DNA of 64,000 nucleotides from an uncultured Prevotellaceae bacterium (GCA_902801375.1 CADCIB010000014.1:1-64000), one strand, 5' to 3'. Positions 17,174 to 26,009 are shown, counted from the first letter of the stretch. Program-made: numbers and translations. Notes: generated by a model not told the origin, from the sequence alone.

Positions 17174-17899
17174 CTATTGCCAGAGTTGCTGGAGTACATT
17201 CAGCGACTTCAGTTGCGGGAAATTGCTGACATGTAGGCGGTAGTAGTCAATGAGGACGGCGGTGATGTTGTTGCGTTGCTGATGTGTCATTCGGAAGAGG
17301 TGCATCGTGTCGTAGTTCATGCGCATGAGCGTAGAGATGTGTGCCGCATCTTGTGGCGAAAGGAAACTGCTGTGCATGGGCTGCTGCGTAGTGAAACAGG
17401 CTGCCTGCAGGTCGAAGAAGTCGCCGTCGTGGTAGTTGTCGATGTTTGGATAGAATCCGATGAATCGGCTCATACGCATCATGAAGACGAGATGGAAGTT
17501 GGCTGGCGTCTGTTGGCATGCGTCAAGCCAGCGGAGGCTACTTTCGATATAAGTGTAAAGGTTGGGATTGTCGTGTTCCTCGCGCGTACCATAATATATA
17601 AACTCAGATAGGAAGAGCGCGATGGCGAGTTTTTCGGGCTGCAGGGGAATCGATGTATAGGGTGCGTTGAGGCGTACGTCGCGGAAATGATGCAGCTCGG
17701 CATTGGGTCTTAGATCTATTTCTGCATCAAGGATGTTCATTTGCTGGAAAAGCTGTTTCTTCAGTTTTCCGCGTTGAGTGGTTGGAATGCGTGCCACAAC
17801 CGAGAGTCTTCCCTCGGTTTTTGTGAGCAGGCTGACGATGATTTTCTGTTCACCGTAGCGTGTCGTATGGAGCACGATGGCGGGTGTTTTTATAATCAT
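17174..17899 (-). CDS. recO: DNA repair protein RecO
   Basis: 241 aa. RecO works with RecF and RecR to load RecA on gapped DNA. The N-terminal OB fold is clear: 'PAIVLHTTRYGEQKIIVSLLTKTEGRLSVVAR' spans about residues 6-37, matching the family text up to the 'G-x-L' turn, and 'FFLSEF'-like 'ALFLSEFIYYGTREE' (about 94-108) is conserved. The C-terminal zinc-finger cysteines found in many RecO proteins are absent; only one Cys (ACFTTQQ) is visible, as in other Bacteroidales. The -7 element TAATTTTG lies at 17914-17907, only eight bases before the ATG (17897-17899), so the transcript would have almost no leader. Monocistronic and convergent with the surface protein gene. Confidence 0.9.
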   Translation of the reverse strand: MIIKTPAIVLHTTRYGEQKIIVSLLTKTEGRLSVVARIPTTQRGKLKKQLFQQMNILDAEIDLRPNAELHHFRDVRLNAPYTSIPLQPEKLAIALFLSEFIYYGTREEHDNPNLYTYIESSLRWLDACQQTPANFHLVFMMRMSRFIGFYPNIDNYHDGDFFDLQAACFTTQQPMHSSFLSPQDAAHISTLMRMNYDTMHLFRMTHQQRNNITAVLIDYYRLHVSNFPQLKSLNVLQQLWQ

Positions 17900-17953
17900 T
17901 TGTGTGCAAAATTACACAAAATTCGCGATTTAATGAAAATTTCTTGAAGAAAA

Positions 17954-17985
17954 TTTGCGTGAATGAAAAAATAGCCGTACCTTTG
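17954..17985 (+). promoter_or_regulatory. Promoter of tRNA-Glu and rpsT
   Basis: TTTG (17954-17957), 20 bases, TACCTTTG (17978-17985), 53 bases before the tRNA. Confidence 0.75.
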
Positions 17986-18038
17986 CACCCGCTTTTGACA
18001 AAACAGAATTATCTGAATTGGCAAATTGCAAGTGGTAA

Positions 18039-18110
18039 GGTCCCTTCGTCTATCGGTTAGGACGAGAGATTTTCATTCTCTAAAGAGGAGTTCGACTCTC
18101 CTAGGGACTA
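18039..18110 (+). tRNA. tRNA-Glu (anticodon UUC)
   Basis: 72 bases. Acceptor GGTCCCT pairs with AGGGACT (one G-U). D arm GTCTATCGGTTAGGAC. Anticodon stem AGAGA/TCTCT encloses loop TTTTCAT, so the anticodon is TTC. T arm GAGGAGTTCGACTCTCC. The discriminator is A and CCA is not encoded. It shares a promoter with rpsT, 83 bases downstream. Confidence 0.93.
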
Positions 18111-18193
18111 CAACGACGTTGAGGAGTTCACCCGCTGAATGGAATCAACAGATGAAAGGTTGAAGGTTAAAAGATAAAAACGAAATTATAAAG

Positions 18194-18445
18194 ATGGCAA
18201 ATCACAAATCATCCAAGAAGAGAATCCGTCAGACGAAGACGAGAACTCTCCACAATCGTTATTACGCTAAGACGATGCGTAATGCTGTCCGCAAGTTGCG
18301 CGCAGTGACTGACAAGGAAGAAGCAGTAAAGATGTATCCGATGGTTCAGAAGATGCTGGACAAGTTGGCTAAGACGAATATCATTCATAAGAATAAGGCT
18401 TCTAACCTGAAGTCGAAGCTCGCCTTGCATATTAATAAGCTTTAA
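18194..18445 (+). CDS. rpsT: 30S ribosomal protein S20
   Basis: 83 aa, highly basic, binds 16S rRNA early in 30S assembly. Family text: [17 protein letters not shown] at the start, then '[18 protein letters not shown]' and a C-terminal '[21 protein letters not shown]' (about residues 63-83). Length is normal for Bacteroidetes S20. Preceded by tRNA-Glu on the same transcript and followed by a strong terminator at 18493-18533. Confidence 0.97.
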   Translation: MANHKSSKKRIRQTKTRTLHNRYYAKTMRNAVRKLRAVTDKEEAVKMYPMVQKMLDKLAKTNIIHKNKASNLKSKLALHINKL

Positions 18446-18492
18446 TAGAGAAAATGTTGTGTAAACATCGTTTCATCGTTTCATAATTTTTT

Positions 18493-18533
18493 GGGAACTG
18501 CTTGCCATTGTTTGGTAGGCAGTTCTTTTTTTT
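18493..18533 (+). terminator. Terminator after rpsT
   Basis: GAACTGCTTGCCA, short loop, TGGTAGGCAGTTC, then nine T. A textbook rho-independent terminator. Confidence 0.88.
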
Positions 18534-18547
18534 CGTACGAATGTTTT

Positions 18548-18555
18548 TACCTTTG
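18548..18555 (+). promoter_or_regulatory. -7 element for the GH109-like gene
   Basis: TACCTTTG. Its position makes an ATG at 18561 unlikely (too close to the transcript start) and favours the ATG at 18573. Confidence 0.55.
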
Positions 18556-18572
18556 TTTAGATGTGTATCGAT

Positions 18573-20090
18573 ATGCTGAGAAAGAGAACGATTCAAATGC
18601 TATGGGTGGCTGCATTGTTGATGCTGTCCATGCAGAGTTGGGCACAGTTCAACTGGCCCTATGAGGTGAACAACGGTCGGGTGACCACCCATGTGCCAGA
18701 ACGCCAGTCCGGTCAACTGCCGGCATTGGGGCTCCGTACGTCAAAACTACCTGTTGTGCGCGTAGGCTTTGTGGGTCTGGGCATGCGAGGCAGTGACGCC
18801 GTGGAACGCTGGACCCACATCCCCGGCATTCAGGTGGTGGCCTTGTGCGACTATGAGGTCCAGCGCGCCAATGCTTGCCAGCAGGCCTTGGAGAAGGCTT
18901 CCATGCCTCGTGCCGCCGTCTATCACGGCGAGAAAGGCTATGAGGAGCTCTGTGCCCGCAACGACCTCGACCTGGTTTATATTGCCACTGACTGGGTCCA
19001 TCACTTCCCCGTGGCCCGCTGCGCCTTGGAGCATGGCAAGCATGTGGCCGTGGAAGTGCCTTCGGCCATGAATCTTCATGAAATCTGGGCATTGATAGAC
19101 CTCGTGGAGCAGAAGCGCCTTCACTGTATGATTCTGGAAAACTGCTGTTACGACTTCTTTGAACTCAACTCGCTTTCTATGGCGCAGCAGGGTGTTTTCG
19201 GCGAAGTGATCTATGCTCAGGGAGCTTATCGCCACGAGCTGTCGCCCTATTGGGACAAATATTGGAACGGCGATCCGAACGACCGCCTGCAGTGGCGGTT
19301 GCGCTACAACAAGGACCATCGCGGAGATGTCTACCCAACGCATGGACTCGGCCCGATAGCTCAGGTGATGAACATCCACCGCGGCGATCGTATGGAAACC
19401 CTTGTGGCCATGGACACCCGGTCGTTCAACGGCCGTCAGCTGGTGAAAGACCGCACGGGTGAAGACGTGGAATTCCGCAACGGCGACCATACCACCACGC
19501 TTATCCGAACTGCACAGGGAAAGGTGTTGGAAATCCACCACAACGTGATGACCCCCCAGCCCTACAACCGAATGTACCAACTGACGGGAACGGAAGGCTT
19601 TGCCAACAAATATCCTCGCGAGGGGTATGCCGTTCAGGGACGTTGGCTGAAAACCGCAGAAAAGCATGCTGAGGCTGCTGAGAGCCAGAAATACGACCAG
19701 CTGACGGGTCATTCGTACCTTACTGAGGAACAGAACCGGATGTTGGTGGAGCGATTCACGTCGCCCCTTGTCACGCGTTATGAAAAGAAAGCAAAGGAGG
19801 TGGGAGGCCACGGCGGCATGGACTTCATCATGGACTCGCGTCTGGTCTATTGCCTGCAGAATGGTCTACCGCTCGACATGGACATCTACGACCTCGCCGA
19901 ATGGTGCTGCCTCGCCGAGCTTGGCGCCATCTCCATGGACAACGGCAACCTGCCCGTGGAGGTGCCTGACTTCACCCGTGGCTACTGGCAGGAGCAACAG
20001 GGCTACAGACATGCCTTTGCCACACCTGCCGATGAGACCCGCGCTGATTCCATTGCCCGTGCTTTCACTGCCCGTCTGACGGGGAAATAA
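18573..20090 (+). CDS. Exported Gfo/Idh/MocA-type protein, GH109-like glycosidase
   Basis: 505 aa from ATG 18573. Signal peptide about residues 1-24 (ends MQSWA-Q). A Rossmann dinucleotide site 'VGFVGLGMRGSD' lies at about 64-75, with an acidic 'ALCDYE' at the end of strand 2. 'EVPSAMNLHE' (about 169) is in the place of the EKP motif of Gfo/Idh enzymes. The 'DVYPTHGLGPIAQVMNIHRGDR' region (about 252-273) matches what I recall of GH109 alpha-N-acetylgalactosaminidases, which use bound NAD+ for hydrolysis by an oxidation-elimination route. An export signal on a Rossmann enzyme fits GH109 as well. Likely periplasmic, acting on host or dietary glycans. The activity itself is inferred. It stands alone, followed by a repeat cluster at 20111-20215. 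Confidence 0.8.
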   Translation: MLRKRTIQMLWVAALLMLSMQSWAQFNWPYEVNNGRVTTHVPERQSGQLPALGLRTSKLPVVRVGFVGLGMRGSDAVERWTHIPGIQVVALCDYEVQRANACQQALEKASMPRAAVYHGEKGYEELCARNDLDLVYIATDWVHHFPVARCALEHGKHVAVEVPSAMNLHEIWALIDLVEQKRLHCMILENCCYDFFELNSLSMAQQGVFGEVIYAQGAYRHELSPYWDKYWNGDPNDRLQWRLRYNKDHRGDVYPTHGLGPIAQVMNIHRGDRMETLVAMDTRSFNGRQLVKDRTGEDVEFRNGDHTTTLIRTAQGKVLEIHHNVMTPQPYNRMYQLTGTEGFANKYPREGYAVQGRWLKTAEKHAEAAESQKYDQLTGHSYLTEEQNRMLVERFTSPLVTRYEKKAKEVGGHGGMDFIMDSRLVYCLQNGLPLDMDIYDLAEWCCLAELGAISMDNGNLPVEVPDFTRGYWQEQQGYRHAFATPADETRADSIARAFTARLTGK

Positions 20091-20110
20091 GCCGCAGGCA
20101 GACGTAAATC

Positions 20111-20215
20111 CCGACCGTACCTTATTAACCTACGCTGCCTACATTAATAACCTACGCTGCGTAGGTTAATAACCTACGGTGCCTACATTATTAACCTACG
20201 GTCGGCATTTGTGGC
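20111..20215. repeat. Tandem and inverted TTAWTAACCTACG repeats
   Basis: Four direct copies of TTATTAACCTACG/TTAATAACCTACG and one inverted copy (CGTAGGTTAATAA) lie inside an outer perfect 9-bp stem CCGACCGTA/TACGGTCGG. The middle forms CCTACGC-T-GCGTAGG. Noncoding, downstream of the GH109-like gene; may act as a terminator or be a mobile repeat. Confidence 0.7.
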
Positions 20216-20325
20216 AAACGACACGCTCGCCGACCGTCTTTTGCCGTCGGACAAGGGTGGTTTTCTATTCGGATTGCCCACTATTTTTCCTCGTCAAAAG
20301 TATATGCTAAAAAAGGTTTTTTTGT

Positions 20326-20356
20326 TTTGTCGTTTGCGGAATAATTCGTACCTTTG
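20326..20356 (+). promoter_or_regulatory. gyrB promoter
   Basis: TTTG (20326-20329), 19 bases, TACCTTTG (20349-20356), 27 bases before the gyrB ATG. Confidence 0.7.
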
Positions 20357-20383
20357 CACTCTCTATTAAGAACAACAAGAAGA

Positions 20384-22354
20384 ATGGAAGATATACAGAA
20401 CACTACGCAGGATTATTCCGCGAGTAATATTCAGGTGCTTGAGGGTTTGGAAGCCGTACGTAAGCGCCCAGCCATGTATATTGGCGATATCAGTGAGAAA
20501 GGTTTGCACCACTTGGTGAACGAGACCGTGGACAACTCCATCGACGAGGCCATGGCCGGCTATTGTACGCATATCGAGGTGACCATCAACGAAGACAACT
20601 CCATCACTGTGCTCGACAATGGTCGCGGTATTCCCGTCGACGAGCATGAGAAGATGCACAAGTCGGCCTTGGAAGTGGTCATGACGGTGCTTCATGCAGG
20701 AGGTAAGTTCGACAAGGGTTCCTACAAGGTCAGTGGCGGTCTGCATGGTGTGGGCGTCAGTTGTGTGAATGCCCTGTCGCAGCGCATGCTCTCGCAGGTG
20801 TACCGTGATGGCAAAATCTATCAGCAGGAATACGAAAAGGGCAAACCGCTCTATCCCGTGAAGGTGGTCGGTGAGACTGAGTTGCGTGGCACCCGCCAGC
20901 AGTTCTGGCCCGATCCTACGGTGTTTACCACCACCACGTATCAGTGGGACATTATCGCCCGCCGTATGCGCGAGCTGGCCTTCCTGAATGCTGGTATCAC
21001 CATTACGCTGACCGACCTGCGCCCTGACGAGGAGGGTAACACACGTCAGGAGGTGTTCCACGCCCATGACGGACTGAAGGCTTTCGTGCGCTATGTGGAT
21101 CGTCATCGCACCCACTTGTTCGACGATGTCATCTATCTGAAGACCGAGAAGCAGGGCGTGCCCATTGAGGTGGCCGTGATGTACAATACCGACTATTCTG
21201 AGAACATCCACTCCTACGTCAACAATATCAATACCATCGAGGGAGGTACGCACCTGACGGGTTTCCGTACGGCGCTGACGCGTACGCTGAAGGCGTATGC
21301 CGATGCCGATCCTTCCATTTCAAAGCAGATTGAGAAGGCCAAGATTGAGATTGCCGGTGAGGACTTCCGCGAGGGTCTGACGGCCGTTATCAGCATCAAG
21401 GTGGCCGAACCGCAGTTCGAAGGCCAAACCAAGACGAAACTTGGCAACTCGGAAGTGGCCGGTGCCGTGCAGCAGGCCGTGGGTGAGGCTCTCTCAGCCT
21501 ACCTTGAGGAGCATCCGAAAGAAGCCAAGCAGATTTGCGACAAGGTGATTCTGGCAGCTACAGCACGTATCGCCGCCCGCAAGGCGCGAGAGAGTGTGCA
21601 GCGCAAGAACCCCATGTCGGGTGGTGGACTGCCCGGCAAACTGGCCGACTGCTCGAACAAGGATCCGAAGGAGTGTGAGATATTCCTTGTCGAGGGAGAC
21701 TCCGCCGGAGGTTCTGCCAAGCAGGGCCGCGACCGCTACACGCAGGCCATCCTGCCGCTCCGCGGTAAGATTCTGAACGTGGAGAAAGTGCAATGGCATC
21801 GCGTATTCGAGGCTGAGTCGGTGATGAACATCATCCAGAGTATTGGCGTGCGCTTTGGCGTGGAAGGTGAGGGCGACCGCGAGGCCAACATCGACAAGCT
21901 GCGCTACGACAAGATTATCATCATGACCGATGCCGACGTCGATGGCTCGCACATCGACACGCTCATCATGACGCTGTTCTACCGCTTCATGCCGAAGGTC
22001 ATACAGGAAGGTCATCTCTACATCGCCACACCGCCGCTGTACAAGTGTACGTACAAGAAAGTCAGCGAGTACTGCTATACCGAGCAGCAGCGTCAAGCCT
22101 TCATCGACAAGTATGTGGCTGGCGATGAGAACTCCACGGCTCTGCATACCCAGCGCTACAAAGGTTTGGGTGAGATGAATCCTGAGCAGCTTTGGGAAAC
22201 CACGATGGATCCCTCCACCCGTTTGCTCAAGCAGGTGAGCATCGAGAACGCCGCCGAGGCCGACGAAATCTTCTCCATGCTGATGGGCGACGACGTGGAA
22301 CCACGCCGCGAATTCATCGAGCAGAACGCCACCTACGCCAATATCGACGCATAA
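20384..22354 (+). CDS. gyrB: DNA gyrase subunit B
   Basis: 656 aa, ATPase/TOPRIM subunit of gyrase, which introduces negative supercoils with GyrA. Seen: 'EAVRKRPAMYIGDISEKGLHH' (about residues 21-41); GHKL ATP site ('NETVDNSIDEAMAG', 'DNGRGIPVD', 'GGLHGVGVSCVNALS'); TOPRIM motifs 'EIFLVEGDSAGGSAKQGRDR' (about 427-446) and DADVDGSHI (about 523); and C-terminal 'RYKGLGEMNPEQLWETTMDP'. The inserted domain of enterobacterial GyrB is absent, as in other Bacteroidetes. The 'QTKTKLGN' text separates it from most ParE. I chose ATG 20384 (MEDIQNT), which lies just after the promoter; upstream codons are in the promoter. Followed by a large palindrome shared with the convergent unit. Confidence 0.95.
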   Translation: MEDIQNTTQDYSASNIQVLEGLEAVRKRPAMYIGDISEKGLHHLVNETVDNSIDEAMAGYCTHIEVTINEDNSITVLDNGRGIPVDEHEKMHKSALEVVMTVLHAGGKFDKGSYKVSGGLHGVGVSCVNALSQRMLSQVYRDGKIYQQEYEKGKPLYPVKVVGETELRGTRQQFWPDPTVFTTTTYQWDIIARRMRELAFLNAGITITLTDLRPDEEGNTRQEVFHAHDGLKAFVRYVDRHRTHLFDDVIYLKTEKQGVPIEVAVMYNTDYSENIHSYVNNINTIEGGTHLTGFRTALTRTLKAYADADPSISKQIEKAKIEIAGEDFREGLTAVISIKVAEPQFEGQTKTKLGNSEVAGAVQQAVGEALSAYLEEHPKEAKQICDKVILAATARIAARKARESVQRKNPMSGGGLPGKLADCSNKDPKECEIFLVEGDSAGGSAKQGRDRYTQAILPLRGKILNVEKVQWHRVFEAESVMNIIQSIGVRFGVEGEGDREANIDKLRYDKIIIMTDADVDGSHIDTLIMTLFYRFMPKVIQEGHLYIATPPLYKCTYKKVSEYCYTEQQRQAFIDKYVAGDENSTALHTQRYKGLGEMNPEQLWETTMDPSTRLLKQVSIENAAEADEIFSMLMGDDVEPRREFIEQNATYANIDA

Positions 22355-22383
22355 CCCGGATTATCTATCCGTGGATGGACTAA

Positions 22384-22461
22384 CAACGAATTACACGAAT
22401 GAAACAAATTGTTTAGGGATGTGCAAACATCCGCAATTCGTTTCATTCGTGTAATTCGTTG
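22384..22461. terminator. Large palindrome between convergent genes
   Basis: 28-bp arms beginning CAACGAATTACACGAATGAAA with one mismatch, and an inner stem GGATG/CATCC. It separates gyrB from the convergent DUF2207-paralogue gene. A sister palindrome using the same ACGAATTACACGAAT text is at 50176-50253, also between convergent genes. Confidence 0.7.
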
Positions 22462-22471
22462 TATTGTAAGA

Positions 22472-23437
22472 TTACTTCTTCTTTTTAAAGAAAACGTCGT
22501 AGAAAAGCCAGTCCACGAGATTGCCGATTCCAAAGAATTTTACGTCGAGGGCGGCATTTTCCACATCGCGCTCCGTGTCGGCGAACTCGAAGTTGAAGTT
22601 GATATTGCCTATCCTTGCGTCAAGGCTGGCGAATTCGGGATTCATCTGCCGAATGTCGCGACGCACCTGTTCGCCGCATCCGAAGAGGGTGGCGTAGACC
22701 AGATAGTTCTTCCACAGCTGCACCTCGTAGGCATGACGCTCGTTGGAAATAGTGAATTCCTCGAGGAATTTCTTGAGGCCCAGCACGCGGCGGACATTCT
22801 CACGGTCGGCTTTTATCTCGGCCTTCGTCATCCTGTGACGTAGCATCAGTACGAGCGTCCGCATCTCTTGTTTGTGCGATTTCATGTAGTCGTTGAGCTC
22901 TTTCGACTGGAACACCCGATCCTTGCCTGCTGCTTCTTTCAGCATTTTGTACAGCATCTCCTCCGCTTTTTGGTCGTCAGGATGCGTCAGGGACTCGTTT
23001 TTGTCGCCCGCTCCAATGGCCAGCGCCTGCACGACTCCTGGCTCCCCACTGTTGTCGATAACAGGTTTCAGCCGTCCGTCGTAGACCATTTTCAGCAGAA
23101 AAGCATTGATGAGGTTCTTCAGGTTGCTGCCGTCCATGACATTGAGTGAGTAGAGAATGATGTTGGTCTGCTTCAGTCCATAGACTGGTTCGCGGCACCA
23201 TCCGAGACCGTTCTGCATCTGGGAGAGCAGCGCTGAGCGTGCCTGTTCCCTCAGGGCCACGACAATGAGACCCGCCACGATGGGAAAAAGGGCACCGCCA
23301 AAGACGAGGATGCCGCAGAACATCCATATCGGATCAAGCCCGAAGGGCAGGGGGATGCCGTTCAGCCACTGGGCAAAGCGCACGATGAGGTTCGTGAGCC
23401 ATTCGACGAGGGGTTGTAGGAGAGGGATGTAAAGCAT
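22472..23437 (-). CDS. Truncated paralogue of the DUF2207 membrane protein
   Basis: 321 aa. It matches the cytoplasmic half of the neighbouring DUF2207 protein: 'WCREPVYGLKQTNIILYSL' against 'WWRQPVYGLQKSNSILAGL', and 'LGLKKFLEEFTISNERHAYE' against 'LGFKKFLEEFTLSNERHAYE'. It lacks the signal peptide and the extracytoplasmic domain. In their place is a short N terminus with one or two hydrophobic stretches (about residues 1-22 and 37-62). The Gly-rich tail of the neighbour is missing too. So it looks like a partial gene duplication that has kept the membrane helix and the cytoplasmic domain. Last gene of lemA-DUF2207-paralogue; function unknown. Confidence 0.75.
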   Translation of the reverse strand: MLYIPLLQPLVEWLTNLIVRFAQWLNGIPLPFGLDPIWMFCGILVFGGALFPIVAGLIVVALREQARSALLSQMQNGLGWCREPVYGLKQTNIILYSLNVMDGSNLKNLINAFLLKMVYDGRLKPVIDNSGEPGVVQALAIGAGDKNESLTHPDDQKAEEMLYKMLKEAAGKDRVFQSKELNDYMKSHKQEMRTLVLMLRHRMTKAEIKADRENVRRVLGLKKFLEEFTISNERHAYEVQLWKNYLVYATLFGCGEQVRRDIRQMNPEFASLDARIGNINFNFEFADTERDVENAALDVKFFGIGNLVDWLFYDVFFKKKK

Positions 23438-23497
23438 AGTTTGAGACTATTGTTGATGATGAACTGCGGTAACCGCAGTCTACAGAATATGAAATGA

Positions 23498-25219
23498 CTA
23501 TCGGATGCCGCCGCCGCGTCCGCCGCCGGAGAATCCTCCTCCTCCGCGGAACGATGAGCGTCCGCCGAATCCTGAACTGCGTCTGGTCTGTGTGCTTTCT
23601 GCTTTCTTGCGGTCGATGAAGTTGTTAATGTGGTTGGTGCCCGACATGGCTGCTGCCGTGAAGGATGGCAACAGGTTGTCGGAGCTTTCCAATTGTCGGG
23701 TGATGGTGTCCATCTGGAAGAACTCCGGGTTGATTTGTTTCATGTCCTTTCGCACCTGTTCGCCGCAACCGAAAAGTGTAGCGTAGATGAGGTAGTCTTT
23801 CCACAGGTTCACCTCGTAGGCATGGCGTTCGTTGCTGAGGGTGAATTCTTCGAGGAACTTCTTGAAACCCAACAGTTTCTTGGCGCCATCCATTTGGTCC
23901 TCCTTCATGTCGTGGGCAAACGTCATCTTTTGCAGTTCTTCCACGAGTGGCACCAATGCTTCCTCGTGCTCCTTCATGTAGTTCTTCAACTCTTTGGGCT
24001 GCAGGATATGGTCTTCGCCCGCGGCGTTGAGGAATACATCGAAGAGCTTGGGCAGCAACGAGGCGTCGTTGTCCATCAACTTCGCGTCCGTTTTCTGCTC
24101 CCCGATGGCCAGAAACAGCTTCTTGTCTTCGTCGGGCGACCCAGCCAGCGTCACGTTTTCTCGTTCGTCCACCACTTTGAGCCATCCCATGTAGAGCATT
24201 TTCAGCACGTAGGCAGAGAGCAGGTTCTTCGTGTTGAAGCCCGAGAGGAAGGACAATCCGGCGAGAATGGAGTTGGATTTCTGCAGACCGTAGACCGGTT
24301 GGCGCCACCAGTTGAGGTTTTCTTTCAGCTGTTTCTTGAGCTTACGTTCTTTCTTGATACCCGATGCTATGGAACTGATGCCAAAGATTCCGCCCACCAC
24401 TGCAATCAGTCCGCCGAGAACAATGAAAATCCACGCAAGGAATTCCCCCAGTTTGTCACTCCATGACCTCTTCTCCACGCCATAGTCACTGTCTTCGAAA
24501 GCCTTTTCCTTCAATGTCTCAAACGAGTCGTCGGTGATGAGTGCGGGGTGCATCATTCCCTTCTCAAAGCGGCAGAGTACCACACAGTAGTCGTCGTTGC
24601 CGAGAGGGCCGTCGCTGGTCACCACCACGCGGTCGTTCTTCACCTCCACATCGCCGTTGAAGCCGAATGCCCACCCACGGGCATTGGTCTCCTCCATGGC
24701 GTATTGCTCGTGGCTGATGCTGACGAGTACATGGCGCGGTGCTGGGTAGATGCCAGGGTTGACAAACATGTGGTTGAAGCCATCGTAGTCGCTATAGCTG
24801 CGTGCAAGATTCGTGATAGTATAGCAGGTGTAGTAGGAACGCTCCCCCCGATGACCGATGCCCCAACAGATCTCATAGCTGTCGTCGCTTTTTGTAATGA
24901 TGCCGCACTTGTTGGTTTTCTCTTCGGCCGAGGCATTCTCGTCCCATTCTCCGATGTTCTTGTACATCTCTGTGCTGCCTTCGTCGAACACCTTTAGGTC
25001 TTTGATTTGGCTGCCGTTGAGGTTGCTGATGGGAATGTAGAGCTCTGACCCTTCCTCGTCGATGTGCATCACGCGCTTTTCTGTAATGTGTGCATCACCG
25101 TTGTCCTGCAGGCGGCACATGACGAAGAGTGTGTCCAATCGGCTGTCGGCCCAGGCGCAGGCATTGCCCGACAGCACAGCCACAAAAACAAGGCTGCGAA
25201 AGATATTTCCGTAGTTCAT
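23498..25219 (-). CDS. DUF2207 domain membrane protein
   Basis: 573 aa. Signal peptide to about residue 24 (AWADS). The extracytoplasmic DUF2207 domain is at about 25-235 ('NGDAHITEKRVMHIDEEGSE'). A membrane helix follows at about 268-292 (LAWIFIVLGGLIAVVGGIFGI), then a cytoplasmic domain with 'WWRQPVYGLQKSNSILAGL', and an extreme Gly-rich C terminus (FSGGGRGGGIR) typical of DUF2207/TPM-type proteins. The gene sits between lemA and a truncated paralogue, a pairing with LemA that is widespread in bacteria. The role of the pair is not established; envelope stress or protein quality control is often proposed. The start is ATG 25217-25219, at the signal peptide. Confidence 0.85.
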   Translation of the reverse strand: MNYGNIFRSLVFVAVLSGNACAWADSRLDTLFVMCRLQDNGDAHITEKRVMHIDEEGSELYIPISNLNGSQIKDLKVFDEGSTEMYKNIGEWDENASAEEKTNKCGIITKSDDSYEICWGIGHRGERSYYTCYTITNLARSYSDYDGFNHMFVNPGIYPAPRHVLVSISHEQYAMEETNARGWAFGFNGDVEVKNDRVVVTSDGPLGNDDYCVVLCRFEKGMMHPALITDDSFETLKEKAFEDSDYGVEKRSWSDKLGEFLAWIFIVLGGLIAVVGGIFGISSIASGIKKERKLKKQLKENLNWWRQPVYGLQKSNSILAGLSFLSGFNTKNLLSAYVLKMLYMGWLKVVDERENVTLAGSPDEDKKLFLAIGEQKTDAKLMDNDASLLPKLFDVFLNAAGEDHILQPKELKNYMKEHEEALVPLVEELQKMTFAHDMKEDQMDGAKKLLGFKKFLEEFTLSNERHAYEVNLWKDYLIYATLFGCGEQVRKDMKQINPEFFQMDTITRQLESSDNLLPSFTAAAMSGTNHINNFIDRKKAESTQTRRSSGFGGRSSFRGGGGFSGGGRGGGIR

Positions 25220-25288
25220 GGTTGTTCTTTGTTTTGTGATGACGACATTTCGGTTCTTTGGGATTTCGAAATGGCGATGTTCCAGTAC

Positions 25289-25861
25289 TTATAGCTGGTC
25301 GACGGGTATTTCACGTTTCTCAGCATTATTCACGCTGAAATAGTCGCGCTCCTTGAAACCGAGCATGCCAGCCACAAACGAGCTGGGCCACTGACGGATT
25401 ATGCGGTTGAGCTTCGTGGCTGTGTCGTTATAGACCATACGAGCCATGCGGACGTTCTCTTCATATTCCTTCGTGTCCTTGCGGTCCTGCAGGGCAATCT
25501 CGTCGAAATGGAACTCCGGATACTTCTCCACCACCACACTCAAATGGCTCATCATCTGCCCCAAAAAGTCCTGTTGCTGTTGTGCCTCCGCGGCCGATGT
25601 AATGTTTCCTGTGGGGCGGCGTGCCTCGATGGTTTTGATCATAGAGTTGGCTTCCACCTCGTTGAACTGCTTCAGCTTCTTGGCCAAGGTGATGAGCATG
25701 TCGTAACGTGTGTTCAGCTGTACGTCGATCTGGCCCAAAGCGTTCTTGCAAAGCTCGTCCATGTTCACCAATTGGCGCTGGGTCTTGAAAATATAGACGG
25801 CTACAGCAATAATAACTACCAGGATAAGCAGAAAAAGAATACCAATAATCAGTAATGCCAT
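25289..25861 (-). CDS. lemA: LemA family protein
   Basis: 190 aa. An N-terminal membrane helix (residues about 3-24, [21 protein letters not shown]) is followed by the LemA helical bundle: '[20 protein letters not shown]', '[20 protein letters not shown]', '[20 protein letters not shown]'. I chose ATG 25859-25861 (MALLIIG) because it opens the membrane helix and leaves a leader of about 40 bases from the promoter at 25914. First gene of a three-gene unit with DUF2207. The LemA family name comes from an unrelated antigenic epitope; the molecular role is not known. Confidence 0.92.
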   Translation of the reverse strand: MALLIIGILFLLILVVIIAVAVYIFKTQRQLVNMDELCKNALGQIDVQLNTRYDMLITLAKKLKQFNEVEANSMIKTIEARRPTGNITSAAEAQQQQDFLGQMMSHLSVVVEKYPEFHFDEIALQDRKDTKEYEENVRMARMVYNDTATKLNRIIRQWPSSFVAGMLGFKERDYFSVNNAEKREIPVDQL

Positions 25862-25906
25862 AATAGTAGGGTATTTAAATGGTTTGTATAATATGTTTCT
25901 TGCTTG

Positions 25907-25914
25907 CAAAGATA
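25907..25914 (-). promoter_or_regulatory. -7 element for lemA operon
   Basis: TATCTTTG on the minus strand, 46 bases before the lemA ATG. The GH95 gene starts divergently about 120 bases away. Confidence 0.6.
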
Positions 25915-26009
25915 CGAAGAAATGTGAAACAGCCCAACTAATTAGTGTTAATTGTTTCTTTTTTGTGCAGTTTTTCGTTGAAATGGTTTCCGTTGTGAAT
26001 TATTTACAG

